In this document: one piece after another, positions 1 through 8,581 of the stretch
Layout of the letters: every line of letters starts with the position of its first letter
Numbering within the stretch: the first letter of the stretch is position 1
From: JANXZS01 sp963797255
GTDB taxonomy: Bacteria; Acidobacteriota; Terriglobia; Terriglobales; Acidobacteriaceae
Direction: 5' to 3'
Assembly (NCBI GenBank): GCA_963797255.1
Contig: CAWCOV010000015.1
Span: forward strand, 248,001 to 312,000
Length of the DNA stretch: 64,000 nt
The notes under the pieces: model-generated
What the model saw: the letters and a program-made list of their open reading frames with translations, nothing else
The model's database searches: none
What the model was told of the DNA's origin: nothing
Translations under genes and position numbers: made by a program

Positions 1-416
1 GAATCGATCCGCACGACACCATATTTACGGATGCCGAGCTTTCGCAGTTTTTGACCGATAGCGCACGCTTTGCGAACCTGGCCGAGGAAGCGTTCACGCT
101 CCTCGTCGGATCCCAGTGCCGATCCCCCGCCGACGGGAGGCCAGACGGGAGCCACCAATGAGCCGGCCAGAAGACCGTGAGATGCGAGCTTGTTCGCGAG
201 TTGTTTGAGCTGATCGTCTGTCGAATCAATGTCCGTGTGAGGCAGAGACAAGAACAGATCGACGCCGTCAAACCGTACCCCATTCACTTGCGCCGCGGCT
301 GTGAGATTAAGCATGGTATCTAGGTCGATCGCAGGCTCGGAGTCGCCTCCTTTGCCCACGATGCCCGGCCACATAGCGTTATGCAAAGCAGGGAACTTGT
401 GTGTGGAGTTGCTCAT
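1..416 (-). CDS. Sugar isomerase/epimerase-like TIM-barrel protein (partial)
   Basis: The reading frame starts with ATG at 416 and runs off the left edge, so about 138 N-terminal residues are visible. The translation begins MSNSTHKFPALHNAMWPGIV and continues with a segment VNGVRFDGVDLFLSLPHTD that resembles the first strands of the xylose-isomerase-like TIM-barrel family (sugar phosphate isomerases/epimerases). No catalytic metal ligands are in the visible part. It begins 10 bases after the stop of the cupin gene on the same strand, so the two are probably cotranscribed, and a joint role in sugar isomerisation is a reasonable inference. The substrate cannot be told. Family assignment is moderate because only the N-terminal half is present. 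Confidence 0.6.
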   Translation of the reverse strand, partial: MSNSTHKFPALHNAMWPGIVGKGGDSEPAIDLDTMLNLTAAAQVNGVRFDGVDLFLSLPHTDIDSTDDQLKQLANKLASHGLLAGSLVAPVWPPVGGGSALGSDEERERFLGQVRKACAIGQKLRKLGIRKYGVVRID

Positions 417-426
417 GGCTGTGACC

Positions 427-1650
427 CTATCCGCGATCCTTCCGTAACGTTTCTGCATCCGGATTGCCCGGACCGAAGTGCTTCAAAATTACCAGCGGAT
501 CTGAGGAACTGGGATTTTCGATCTTGACCCCCTCTTTGGCTGCCGCCGCCGTTACGAACGCCTCATCCTGAGTAAGTTCGCCAAACCGAATCATAGAAGG
601 AGTAGAAACCGCAGTTTTGTTGAGCGAGCCATATCCCTGTGTGAGGATCAATCCAAAGGCGGCAGCATCCTTGATTGTCACGGTGCGGCCTGGCAGGACA
701 GTCAACTCTTTTGCGGAGTAGTAGCCACTGCCATAAGTGATCCATACTTCGCGGTATCCTGCCGCTTCCATTTCCGCGATCGAACGAACCGGTACTGGGG
801 GCCTCTTATTCGTCTTCGCGAACTCCGGATTTATATTCGCTTCCCAATCCAACATGCTGATCAGGTAATCGAGGTCGTGGTGATATTCCGGCAGTACGTC
901 CTTGACCAGAAGGCTCCAATCGACAATTCGTCCTTCAACTTCAGACTGGAACATTGCAAACACGTCGCTGTTTACCTGTGGCTCATATGTCACTAGCGAT
1001 CCCGGCGCATGAAGAATGCCGGGGTCGACCTGCCATCCGCTTCCGGGTTCGAGACGGTACGCGCGGGCGTGAAAAATAATGCCGTTGTCGCCGCGATTCC
1101 AATTCTCAAGGCACCGATGGATGTCGTCCTTCGTCGTCCCTGGCTCAAGCCCCATATAGGTGTGGGGAAAGTTGTTGCTGATCTGGTTGTATTGAGGAGG
1201 GAAGTAGTAGGCTTCCGGTTTCCCCTTATGTCCGACCATCTTCGCAAACTTATCGCTCTGGTGCATGTGGTGCGGAATTGGTCCCATGTTGTCAAAGAAT
1301 TTGCAGAGCAAATTCCATCCGCCTTCGCGCTCCATCACATCGGCTCCAAGCAGAAGATCGCCAGCGGATTCGACCGCTTCTTTGAGCAGGAACCTCTTGC
1401 CGACTACGGGATGCACATAGCTGAGGCCTTCATCTGGAAGCGTAGCGGGGCCGTTTGAAGCTTGCGTGGTCGAAGAGAACCATCGCTCGTTGATTCCGCC
1501 TCGATGAGCGCCAAAAGCGTAAAGATCATCTGGATGAAGCTTCAGTCTTCGCCCCGGAATCATGAAGGAACGCGGAACCCACGAGGGCTCCAGGCGCAGC
1601 ACCCCTGATCCTGCATCGACGGCTTCTTGTACCACTTTTCGATCTAACAT
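427..1650 (-). CDS. Phosphomannose-isomerase-like cupin protein
   Basis: A 407-residue protein with no signal peptide, so probably cytoplasmic. Residues 127-130 read HHMH, followed by HKGKPE at 141-146 and a histidine at 214 in GILHAPG. This spacing resembles the metal ligands of type I mannose-6-phosphate isomerases (a histidine pair, the HKPE-type motif, then a late histidine on the cupin fold). It is therefore likely a metal-dependent cupin acting on a sugar or sugar phosphate, but the usual PMI sequence is not otherwise well kept and the substrate is unknown. It lies 64 bases after one propeller gene and 10 bases before a TIM-barrel isomerase, on the same strand. An isomerase pair tied to exported propeller proteins is the contextual reading. 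Confidence 0.6.
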   Translation of the reverse strand: MLDRKVVQEAVDAGSGVLRLEPSWVPRSFMIPGRRLKLHPDDLYAFGAHRGGINERWFSSTTQASNGPATLPDEGLSYVHPVVGKRFLLKEAVESAGDLLLGADVMEREGGWNLLCKFFDNMGPIPHHMHQSDKFAKMVGHKGKPEAYYFPPQYNQISNNFPHTYMGLEPGTTKDDIHRCLENWNRGDNGIIFHARAYRLEPGSGWQVDPGILHAPGSLVTYEPQVNSDVFAMFQSEVEGRIVDWSLLVKDVLPEYHHDLDYLISMLDWEANINPEFAKTNKRPPVPVRSIAEMEAAGYREVWITYGSGYYSAKELTVLPGRTVTIKDAAAFGLILTQGYGSLNKTAVSTPSMIRFGELTQDEAFVTAAAAKEGVKIENPSSSDPLVILKHFGPGNPDAETLRKDRG

Positions 1651-1714
1651 TTCGTGTGCTCCTAACCGTCCTGTTGCTGATTAGCGTAACGACTCTTAGG
1701 TTGGGTTGCCTGTT

Positions 1715-3307
1715 CTAGTGTTCCAAGGCAATTCCAAAGGAGTAGAGGACATTGTCGTGATCCGTGAAAAACGCATGACTGTCGGCAACAGCTACGCCTG
1801 AAAGTTCTGAGTACGTAGGAATTTGATTCTCGCTTGAATATAACTTCGCGCCTGTCGCGGCATTGAAAACGTAGAGAGTGGCGTGCGTAGCGGAGTTTCC
1901 ACCAGATAGAGCGACCAACACGCCGTTCGCAATTCTGGGTGGTGCGGGGTTAATCATATCCGGTGAAACCCATGCAGGCGTCAACACGAATTTCCCATCG
2001 GTACCTTCAACCTTGAATGCAACTACGCCGCCATGAGGGTTCGAAGAGTTCGCTTTAATGGCGTTATCGTTCAGGGATATGCCTGCAGAGATGGATGCGA
2101 ATACCCATGCGGTTCCGTCTTTGTCTTGCCAAGTCGCAAAGCCATCCCAACCATGTTTTTCGCCAGCTTTGGAGATAGCTGGTGTTTCGAAAAGTGGAGT
2201 ATGGTGATCCGCGGCGCCTAGCGACGCAGCATCCAGCAAGGCGATGCGTCCGTCTCTTGCAGGAGCTACTATGAATTGCTTTTCTTTGAAGGTGAACGCC
2301 ACCGGAGAAACGCTTGCGAAGTTTGCCATCCCCCCATCGGGCGTGTACCAGTCTTCAACTTTCATGTCCTTGGAGAGCGAAAGCACGCTACTCGCATGGA
2401 TTCCAGCGCTTGAATCGAGAGTTCCCGGTCCTGTAATGGCAACGGATTTTCCCGTTGGAGATATCACAGGTCCAGTAATACCAAGCGGGCGAATCTTCTC
2501 TGTGGCGTAGTTTGCTACGGTGTAGTCGGCCGACGTCAAGTCAATAGCCCACAAACCATTTGGAACACTTCCACAGTCGCGGCCCGTCGCTGTGACGATT
2601 GTCTTATCGTTGAAATTCAAGCCATATGCGCTGCCATTAGCTGCCGGAAGAAACTTCACCGGCGGCGCAAAATCCGCTCCGGTTGTCATGACCTGCTCAT
2701 GGAGCATGCCATCCGACGTCAGCACGTAGATGCCTTTCAGTCCAAAGTAGCCACCTCCAGGAGGAACTCCGAGTCGTCGTGCGTTTGTCGCCGCAGCGGG
2801 CGGCTCCGGAGGCCTGGGCGTGCCGGGGGCGCGCCTGCGTCGGGCGTTGAAATTGATTACAACCGGCGGCTCCATCAGTATGCCTAAGCTGGACAAACTG
2901 CATCCGGAGGCGGGGGCTTCTGTTTTGAACTCGTGTTTCCAAATAAGGCTTCCAAGTTCGGAATCAACGGCATACAGAGTGTCAGCCGAACTCCAATAGA
3001 CAATGTCCTTAAACCCTTGGGCGTTGATCAGTCGTCCTGCGAGCAACGGCTCGCTGAAGGATCGTTTTGCGTTCGTGGCTTGGCCTAGTTTGATTTTCCA
3101 GAGGAACTTGAAGTTCGCCGCAATACTATCTTGCGCGAGACCCAACTCATCCTTTTGCCAGCCACTTTGACCCGCATCCGACCCAGTCAATGGCCAGTCG
3201 CCCTTTTGTTCTTGAGCGAAAGTTACGGTAGAGCAGAGAAACGCGCCCACGAGAAACATCGCTACGGATTGCCCCAAGAGTCGTTTATTCACGTGTACTT
3301 TCCTCAA
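1715..3307 (-). CDS. Exported PQQ-type beta-propeller protein, copy 2
   Basis: A 530-residue protein with a Sec signal peptide (RLLGQSVAMFLVGAFLCSTVTFAQ). The mature part opens with DWPLTGSDAGQSGWQ and carries blades of the PQQ enzyme repeat type (LYAVDSELGSLIWKHEF, LYVFNAATGAKLYSS). This pattern is found in quinoprotein dehydrogenases and in binding-only propellers. No CxxCH haem motif is present and no PQQ-dehydrogenase calcium/catalytic site could be identified, so catalysis is uncertain. A proline/arginine-rich insertion lies near residues 155-190 (RRRRAPGTPRPPEPPAA). It is a diverged paralogue of the gene 60 bases upstream (3368-4930), with the same N-terminal layout (W-x-x-x-G-D/S-A motif, then FLWKIKLG) and the same last blade. 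Confidence 0.75.
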   Translation of the reverse strand: MRKVHVNKRLLGQSVAMFLVGAFLCSTVTFAQEQKGDWPLTGSDAGQSGWQKDELGLAQDSIAANFKFLWKIKLGQATNAKRSFSEPLLAGRLINAQGFKDIVYWSSADTLYAVDSELGSLIWKHEFKTEAPASGCSLSSLGILMEPPVVINFNARRRRAPGTPRPPEPPAAATNARRLGVPPGGGYFGLKGIYVLTSDGMLHEQVMTTGADFAPPVKFLPAANGSAYGLNFNDKTIVTATGRDCGSVPNGLWAIDLTSADYTVANYATEKIRPLGITGPVISPTGKSVAITGPGTLDSSAGIHASSVLSLSKDMKVEDWYTPDGGMANFASVSPVAFTFKEKQFIVAPARDGRIALLDAASLGAADHHTPLFETPAISKAGEKHGWDGFATWQDKDGTAWVFASISAGISLNDNAIKANSSNPHGGVVAFKVEGTDGKFVLTPAWVSPDMINPAPPRIANGVLVALSGGNSATHATLYVFNAATGAKLYSSENQIPTYSELSGVAVADSHAFFTDHDNVLYSFGIALEH

Positions 3308-3367
3308 TTGATAGCAGTCCGCTCATCAAATCAAATGAAACTGGGCACAAAAAGGTCAGGCCTTCGT

Positions 3368-4930
3368 TCATTTCAGTCCAAAGCAATAGATCGTTCCGTC
3401 AAAGGTTCCAAACATGACTTTTTCCCCTGCGACTGAAAGACCAGCCTGGTGAAGAAATGTCGTGACCTGGTCGCCGCTCGAATACAGTTCCTTGCCGGTG
3501 ACAGCGTCGAGCGCGTAGAGTTTGGCGGGCACAGAACGCTGGATGCGTTCCTCCGCACTAAACAAGCCGCCCACTGCATCGTTGGCCTGCCCCGTATACT
3601 CGCCCGCAGCAAGGACAAATACCACACCGTTCACGATTACTGGGGGTTCGGAGGTCATCATGTTGCGAGACTGCCAGGCAGGTTCCAATGACAGCTTGCC
3701 ATCTTGACTTTTCAATTTGAGTGCAACGATTCCGCCGTTTGGCGTGGGGCCATAGGACTTCGGGAAAGGCACCGCTGTCTCGCCGCCGGTCGTTCCCAAA
3801 ACCCAACGGGAACCATCTTTTCCTTTCCAACTTGCAAGACTGCCCCATGTTCCCTCAGTCTGAAAATTGACGTTCTTGTTCGAGATAAGTTCGCTTCGGA
3901 ACAAGGGAGTCATATGGTCCGCCCCACCCAGGGATCTGCTGTCCATGAGGAAATAGCGACCCTCCTTACCGGAAGCGACAACGAGATCTCGTCCTTCGTG
4001 AGGAAACACCACAGGGGTAACGTTCATATCCAGATCTCTTCTTGAAAGCCAGATATGGTTGCTGGGGGAGTAGTAATCCTTGAGGGTCAGGCGATCATCG
4101 GCAAACGTAAATGCTTCCACGCTTGTGGAAAGCTTGCCTGTGGAGGCGTCATAGGGGCCGTCACCCGATTCAAAATAGATAGTCCCGTCCGTGCCCACTG
4201 CCGGGCCGGCGGTGCCCCACAGGCCCGCTTGCGGAGGGGCGGAGACGGTGAGTTTCTTATTCTTTAGATTGACGGCATATAGGGCATTGGGCACTCCTCC
4301 ACAGCCTTGCCCGGTGACGGTATAAAGTACGTTGTTCACCAGGTTCAATCCATAGGGTTTGCCGTAAGGCAGAGGTAGAACTTGAATCGGCGGGTCAGCA
4401 TCTCCACCTGTCGAAAGGTCAAGTGTATGTAGATATCCATCGCTGGCGAGCACATACAAGCGCCGGATCGGCGCATCGATCGGCGAAACCACAGGTGTAG
4501 CACTCATCGCGTTCGTACAGATAAATCCGCTGCCTTCGCCCTGTTCCTGTGGCTTCTCAGATTCCCACTTGAGTTGGGACTGCCAAACAACCTTTCCGTT
4601 CTCCGCATCGATTGCGTAGACGTCGTTAATTGCGCCTGCCAGAATGGCTAACGTCTTGGTTCCCTCTGGAGTTTTCACTCCCGTCACAATCAAAGGTTCC
4701 CGAAAAGTCAGCATTCCCATCGGCTTGGTGGGAACCTTTACTTTCCACAAAAGCTGCAACTTTCCGACGTTCATTGGGGATATCTTCGATTCAGCCCGCT
4801 GCCAAGCGTCGCGCGCGGCGTCGCCACTGCTGGTAAGCCACTCAGCGCTTGATTGACTGCAGACAGGACTCACCCACGTCAAGGCGAATACACCGAAACA
4901 AATGGATGATAGAACTTTCAATTTGCGCAT
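3368..4930 (-). CDS. Exported PQQ-type beta-propeller protein, copy 1
   Basis: A 520-residue protein with a signal peptide ending near VSPVCSQSS. The mature protein starts EWLTSSGDAARDAWQRAE, a common opening of PQQ-like propellers, and contains repeated blades (VYAIDAENGKVVWQS, LYALDAVTGKELYSS). No haem-binding CxxCH is present. It is the first gene of the minus-strand group (propeller, propeller, cupin, TIM-barrel isomerase) and is divergent from the MauG-type peroxidase gene across about 520 bases. Like its paralogue it could be a quinoprotein dehydrogenase or a binding and scaffold protein outside the cytoplasmic membrane. The blade repeats are clear; the activity is not. Confidence 0.75.
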   Translation of the reverse strand: MRKLKVLSSICFGVFALTWVSPVCSQSSAEWLTSSGDAARDAWQRAESKISPMNVGKLQLLWKVKVPTKPMGMLTFREPLIVTGVKTPEGTKTLAILAGAINDVYAIDAENGKVVWQSQLKWESEKPQEQGEGSGFICTNAMSATPVVSPIDAPIRRLYVLASDGYLHTLDLSTGGDADPPIQVLPLPYGKPYGLNLVNNVLYTVTGQGCGGVPNALYAVNLKNKKLTVSAPPQAGLWGTAGPAVGTDGTIYFESGDGPYDASTGKLSTSVEAFTFADDRLTLKDYYSPSNHIWLSRRDLDMNVTPVVFPHEGRDLVVASGKEGRYFLMDSRSLGGADHMTPLFRSELISNKNVNFQTEGTWGSLASWKGKDGSRWVLGTTGGETAVPFPKSYGPTPNGGIVALKLKSQDGKLSLEPAWQSRNMMTSEPPVIVNGVVFVLAAGEYTGQANDAVGGLFSAEERIQRSVPAKLYALDAVTGKELYSSGDQVTTFLHQAGLSVAGEKVMFGTFDGTIYCFGLK

Positions 4931-5454
4931 CCCGCGTCAGGTCTCCCGGAAAATCTGAAATTCTTGTTCGTTACGACTACTCACCTGCACGCTTCATTCG
5001 GCGCTCGTTGAACTGCTGATCGACGGGAGTAGGAAAACTCTGCTCTGATCAAGCCAGGAATTAGAGTCCCTGTCGGATCCCCATCCTCATGATCTACGTC
5101 TAAATGTCTGGTTACGCAGTTGCTTTGTCTTGGTTTTGAACGTTTTCCATTTACATAAGAAATTCAGAAGACTCTTTGAAATTGCAGTTGGAATGAGACG
5201 TCTCAATCCGAGCAAATACTAGCGACCGCCTTCGGGATGTGTCAATTAAACTGTTTCAATTTTGGGCTGGAATCCTCAAAAGGACATCCTAAAATTGATG
5301 GATGAGGGAGAGTTAACTGAAGCCTTCCGCCTTATGATCCTCCCGGAGAAGGGCGTACAGTTCCAATAAGATGTGCAAATCGGGACGACTCAAGAAGTTG
5401 AGATTAATGGGGCGCGGCATTTTTGATTTCCTGGAGAGCGGAGCATCCACCGAC
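4931..5454. promoter_or_regulatory. Divergent intergenic region
   Basis: A 524-base stretch between the propeller operon (minus) and the peroxidase operon (plus). It is AT-richer than its surroundings, lacks a convincing reading frame, and must hold both promoters. The one clear element is the palindrome at 5190-5209, listed separately. No good TTGACA/TATAAT pair could be fixed. Confidence 0.6.
5190..5209. promoter_or_regulatory. Palindromic operator candidate
   Basis: The core TGAGACGTCTCA (5194-5205) is a perfect 12-base palindrome. With one mismatched pair it extends on each side to GGA and TCC, so 18 of 20 positions are symmetric. It sits between two divergent operons for extracytoplasmic proteins, a typical place for a dimeric regulator to control both. 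No regulator gene is adjacent, so the binding protein is unknown. Confidence 0.5.
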
Positions 5455-6531
5455 GTGTCGTTGGAGACGCGCTTCCTCCGCAATTTCTTTGGAATTCTGA
5501 TGTTTGGCTTTGTGGGATCTTTATTCGGGTGCAAATCCCCTGACAAGGCATTTCCCACCGGCCCCGTCGTTGAAATCAAGGCCCCCTTGGGCTTACCTCC
5601 CGTTCCCATCCCAGCGGATAATCCTCCAACGTCTGCTTCGATCGCACTCGGCCGACGGCTCTTCTATGACACCCGGCTTTCGAAGGACGATTCACTATCG
5701 TGCGCCTCTTGCCATCAACCTCAAGTTAGATTTTCAGATACCCGCGAACGGTCAACGGGCTTCGGCGGGGCCACCGGATTGCGCCATGCCCCCACCCTCG
5801 TCAATGTGGCATATTCGCCACTTTTCTTTTGGGATGGACGCGCTGCCAATCTTGAATCCCAGGTCGGAAATCCTATTGCAGACGCTTTAGAAATGAATCA
5901 GACACATGATGCCTCGGTAGCCAAGCTCAAGAATGACAAAACGTATGAAGCAATGTTCTTGAGGGCGTTTGGAACTGAGGAAATAAACATGGAGAGGGTC
6001 GAAAAAGCCCTGGCGAGTTTCGAAAGAACCATCTTGAGCGGTAACTCAGCATTTGACCGATATGAGTATCGCGGGGAGAAAGATGCTTTATCGCCGGCCC
6101 AGATCCGAGGACTCGCGGTCTTCAAGGATCCGCGAAAGGGCAACTGCGCCGCGTGTCATACAATCGGTCCTTCCTACGCGCTATTCACGGATGGCCTCTT
6201 CCACAATACCGGACAGGGAATCGGGGACAATGAGGAGTTTAGTGACCTCGGGCGCTTTAAAGTGACGAAAGTTGAAGGCGATACAGCGCAATTTAAAACA
6301 CCAACGCTCCGAAATGTCGCGGTGACCGGGCCTTACATGCATGACGGCAAGCTCAAAACGTTGAAGGACGTAGTGGACTTTTATGCGGGCAAGGGAAATT
6401 CCAATCCGCATTTGGACAAGCGCATCTCCATGATCGAGCTCACAGGGCAGGATCGAAACGACCTGGTAGAGTTCATGAAATCGCTGACGGGCGAGCTCCC
6501 GTCAAGCGTTGGCTCCCCGGGGAGGGATTAG
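5455..6531 (+). CDS. Di-haem cytochrome c peroxidase (MauG/CcpA-type) lipoprotein
   Basis: The frame is open from an ATG at 5371, but a GTG at 5455, preceded at about 10 bases by GGAG, puts a lipoprotein signal at the N-terminus (FGILMFGFVGSLFGC). I prefer that start, giving about 358 residues. Two c-type haem sites are visible, CASCHQPQVRFSD and CAACHTIGPSYALF, plus the family segments FKTPTLRNVAVTGPYMHDG and LKDVVDFYAGKG. Such enzymes reduce hydrogen peroxide or oxidise protein partners in the periplasm. It is the first gene of an operon, two bases before the cupredoxin-like lipoprotein gene. The partner could be the cupredoxin or a modified exported protein encoded nearby. Confidence 0.88.
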   Translation: MSLETRFLRNFFGILMFGFVGSLFGCKSPDKAFPTGPVVEIKAPLGLPPVPIPADNPPTSASIALGRRLFYDTRLSKDDSLSCASCHQPQVRFSDTRERSTGFGGATGLRHAPTLVNVAYSPLFFWDGRAANLESQVGNPIADALEMNQTHDASVAKLKNDKTYEAMFLRAFGTEEINMERVEKALASFERTILSGNSAFDRYEYRGEKDALSPAQIRGLAVFKDPRKGNCAACHTIGPSYALFTDGLFHNTGQGIGDNEEFSDLGRFKVTKVEGDTAQFKTPTLRNVAVTGPYMHDGKLKTLKDVVDFYAGKGNSNPHLDKRISMIELTGQDRNDLVEFMKSLTGELPSSVGSPGRD

Positions 6532-6533
6532 TC

Positions 6534-7325
6534 TTGACGAAAAATCTTTCCATGTTCGCAGCGCGTTGTCTTGTTTGTGGGATGTTGATGGCCATTGGGT
6601 GTTCACGGAGTGCGAAAAATAACCGGCCAGTCATGGAACGAGTTCAAGAGGCTGAGATTCCGGTATTTCACGTGGACCCGCTCACCGCCGGCTCGATCAC
6701 AGGAACCGTTCGGTACCTGGGCAGAAGTCCAAACAAAACAAAGATCGACATGAGCGAAGATCCAGCTTGCGTGGAGGCTCACCTTGGGAAGGCTTTGGAC
6801 GATTCCTTGATTGTTTCTTCCAATGGATCGTTGGCGAACGCATTTATTTATGTCAAAACAGGTCTGGAAGGGAAGCGGTTTGAAACGCCAACTTCGCCCG
6901 TAGTAATTGATCAAAATGGCTGCTGGTTTACACCACGTGTTCTAGGCATTCAGACCGATCAGATTCTCCAGGTAAAGAATTCCGACCCGGTCACACACAA
7001 CATTCATCCAATGGCTCAAATCAATCGGGAGTGGAATCATAGCCAGGGAGCAGGGGACGCTCCTCTTGGTCGCAAATTCACCAAGCAAGAAATTATGATT
7101 CGCGTGAAATGCAATATCCATCCATGGATGCATGCCTTCATCGGAGTGGTGGACAATCCATATTTTGCCGTGTCAAAGGAAGACGGCTCTTACAGTCTTC
7201 CTAGCTTGCCACCCGGCACTTACACGATTGGTGTATGGCAGGAGACTCTCGGGACTCAGGAGCATCAGGTTACCGTTACTCCTCATTCGAACACGGTGGT
7301 AAATCCAACCTTTAAAGGGAAATAG
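6534..7325 (+). CDS. Cupredoxin-like lipoprotein with carboxypeptidase-regulatory domain
   Basis: A 263-residue protein starting with TTG two bases after the peroxidase stop. The N-terminus MFAARCLVCGMLMAIGC ends in a lipobox cysteine, predicting membrane anchoring outside the cytoplasm. The middle part has a plastocyanin-like pattern: SDPVTHNIHP and then CNIHPWMHAFIGV, which supplies the usual His, Cys and His copper ligands. The C-terminus (YFAVSKEDGSYSLPSLPPGTY) is a carboxypeptidase-regulatory-like beta sandwich. This architecture is often annotated as a methylamine-utilisation-type protein. It may pass electrons to or from the preceding peroxidase; that is inference from position. Copper binding is likely but not proven. 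Confidence 0.75.
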   Translation: MTKNLSMFAARCLVCGMLMAIGCSRSAKNNRPVMERVQEAEIPVFHVDPLTAGSITGTVRYLGRSPNKTKIDMSEDPACVEAHLGKALDDSLIVSSNGSLANAFIYVKTGLEGKRFETPTSPVVIDQNGCWFTPRVLGIQTDQILQVKNSDPVTHNIHPMAQINREWNHSQGAGDAPLGRKFTKQEIMIRVKCNIHPWMHAFIGVVDNPYFAVSKEDGSYSLPSLPPGTYTIGVWQETLGTQEHQVTVTPHSNTVVNPTFKGK

Positions 7326-7328
7326 ACT

Positions 7329-8396
7329 GTGACCAAACCGCTCTATATTTCACTGCCTATATTTGCCTGCGCGTTCTTAACCGGCTGTCACCAAACGAAG
7401 CCATCGACAGGCCCCATCGCGGAACCGCATTCCGAGTCCTCGGCTCCCCGGATCTATGTGACGAATGAGGTTTCGGGTGATCTCTCCGTCATTGACTCTG
7501 GAAACTTTGATGTGATTGGTACTATTCCACTTGGGAAGCGACCCCGTGGAATCCATGCCAGCCCCGACCAGAAGACCCTTTACGTGGCGTTGAGCGGTTC
7601 GCCAATCGCAGGCCCCGATGTGGACGAGAGCACCTTGCCCCCGCCAGACAAAAGCGCGGACGGCATCGGAGTCTTCGATGTACAGCAGAACAAGTTGCTT
7701 AGAATCATTCCGGGCGGGTCGGACCCTGAAAATTTTGATCTCAGCAAAGATGGCAAGCAGTTGTACATATCCAATGAGGACATTTCATCTCTCAGCATCG
7801 TGGATATCGCGACTGCGACAGTTGTGAAATCCATCAAAATGGGAGGCCAGCCAGAGGGCGTAAAGACGAGTCCGGACGGAAAATCTGTCTTCGTGACGTC
7901 TGAAGAAGATGGGACCATCACCATATTTGACCCTGTTGCGGGTCGAATCGTTTACACCTTCAAGGTAGGGCATCGTCCTCGGTCAATTGCCTTTATGCCT
8001 GATGGTAAACGTGCTTACGTCAACGCCGAGAACGACGGAGGCATCGTGCTGATCGACGCGATCAGACACACAATTGTTAAACCAATTCCCCTTGGCAAAC
8101 CGGGGGTAATTAAACCGATGTCTGTCCTGCTTTCGCCAGATGCAAATAGACTTTACGTCAGCACAGGTCGTGGCCAACAGGTGTTCACCGTCGACACAGC
8201 GACAAATACCGTCTTGGGATCAGTTACTGTCGGCAAGCGCCCCTGGGGTATCGCACTGTCGCTTGATGGAAAAACACTCTACTCCGCAAACGGGCCCTCA
8301 AATGACATCAGCGTGGTGGACCTTGCAACGAACACAGTGACCGGCAAGGTCAAAGTGGGATCCGGTCCGTGGGGTTTGGTGGTCCTGCCGCGATAG
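7329..8396 (+). CDS. YVTN-type beta-propeller lipoprotein
   Basis: A 355-residue protein starting with GTG three bases after the preceding stop codon, so it is translationally linked to it. The signal sequence ends in a lipobox (FACAFLTGC). The rest is made of about seven repeats of roughly 42 residues with YVTN-family signatures: IYVTNEVSGDLSVID, LYISNEDISSLSIVD, VFVTSEEDGTITIFD, AYVNAENDGGIVLID, LYSANGPSNDISVVD. These form a propeller without known catalysis, usually at the cell surface or in the periplasm. It probably scaffolds or binds a ligand for the redox proteins in the same operon. No haem or metal motif is present. Confidence 0.85.
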   Translation: MTKPLYISLPIFACAFLTGCHQTKPSTGPIAEPHSESSAPRIYVTNEVSGDLSVIDSGNFDVIGTIPLGKRPRGIHASPDQKTLYVALSGSPIAGPDVDESTLPPPDKSADGIGVFDVQQNKLLRIIPGGSDPENFDLSKDGKQLYISNEDISSLSIVDIATATVVKSIKMGGQPEGVKTSPDGKSVFVTSEEDGTITIFDPVAGRIVYTFKVGHRPRSIAFMPDGKRAYVNAENDGGIVLIDAIRHTIVKPIPLGKPGVIKPMSVLLSPDANRLYVSTGRGQQVFTVDTATNTVLGSVTVGKRPWGIALSLDGKTLYSANGPSNDISVVDLATNTVTGKVKVGSGPWGLVVLPR

Positions 8397-8581
8397 CTCC
8401 GGGAGGCACAGCGGAGTTCACGTTCTAACTGATATTGACCTAAGCCAGAGTTCCTCGAAACGATCTTGAGGCGGGATCGTAGAAAGTTGCTGCCTCTCGT
8501 CGGTCAATTGGTATAAAGTTTCTCCTTTGACATTGGAACTCGGACCACCCCCAAAGGGCACCTCAACAATGAGGTTTCAGT

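Noticed and set aside
1009..1458. 149-residue plus-strand open frame in the cupin gene
   Set aside because: The cupin frame has the PMI-like histidine/KPE spacing, and the antisense frame has no supporting signal.
5313..5609. 98-residue minus-strand open frame overlapping the peroxidase start
   Set aside because: No start signal, no domain, and it overlaps the lipoprotein signal of the peroxidase.
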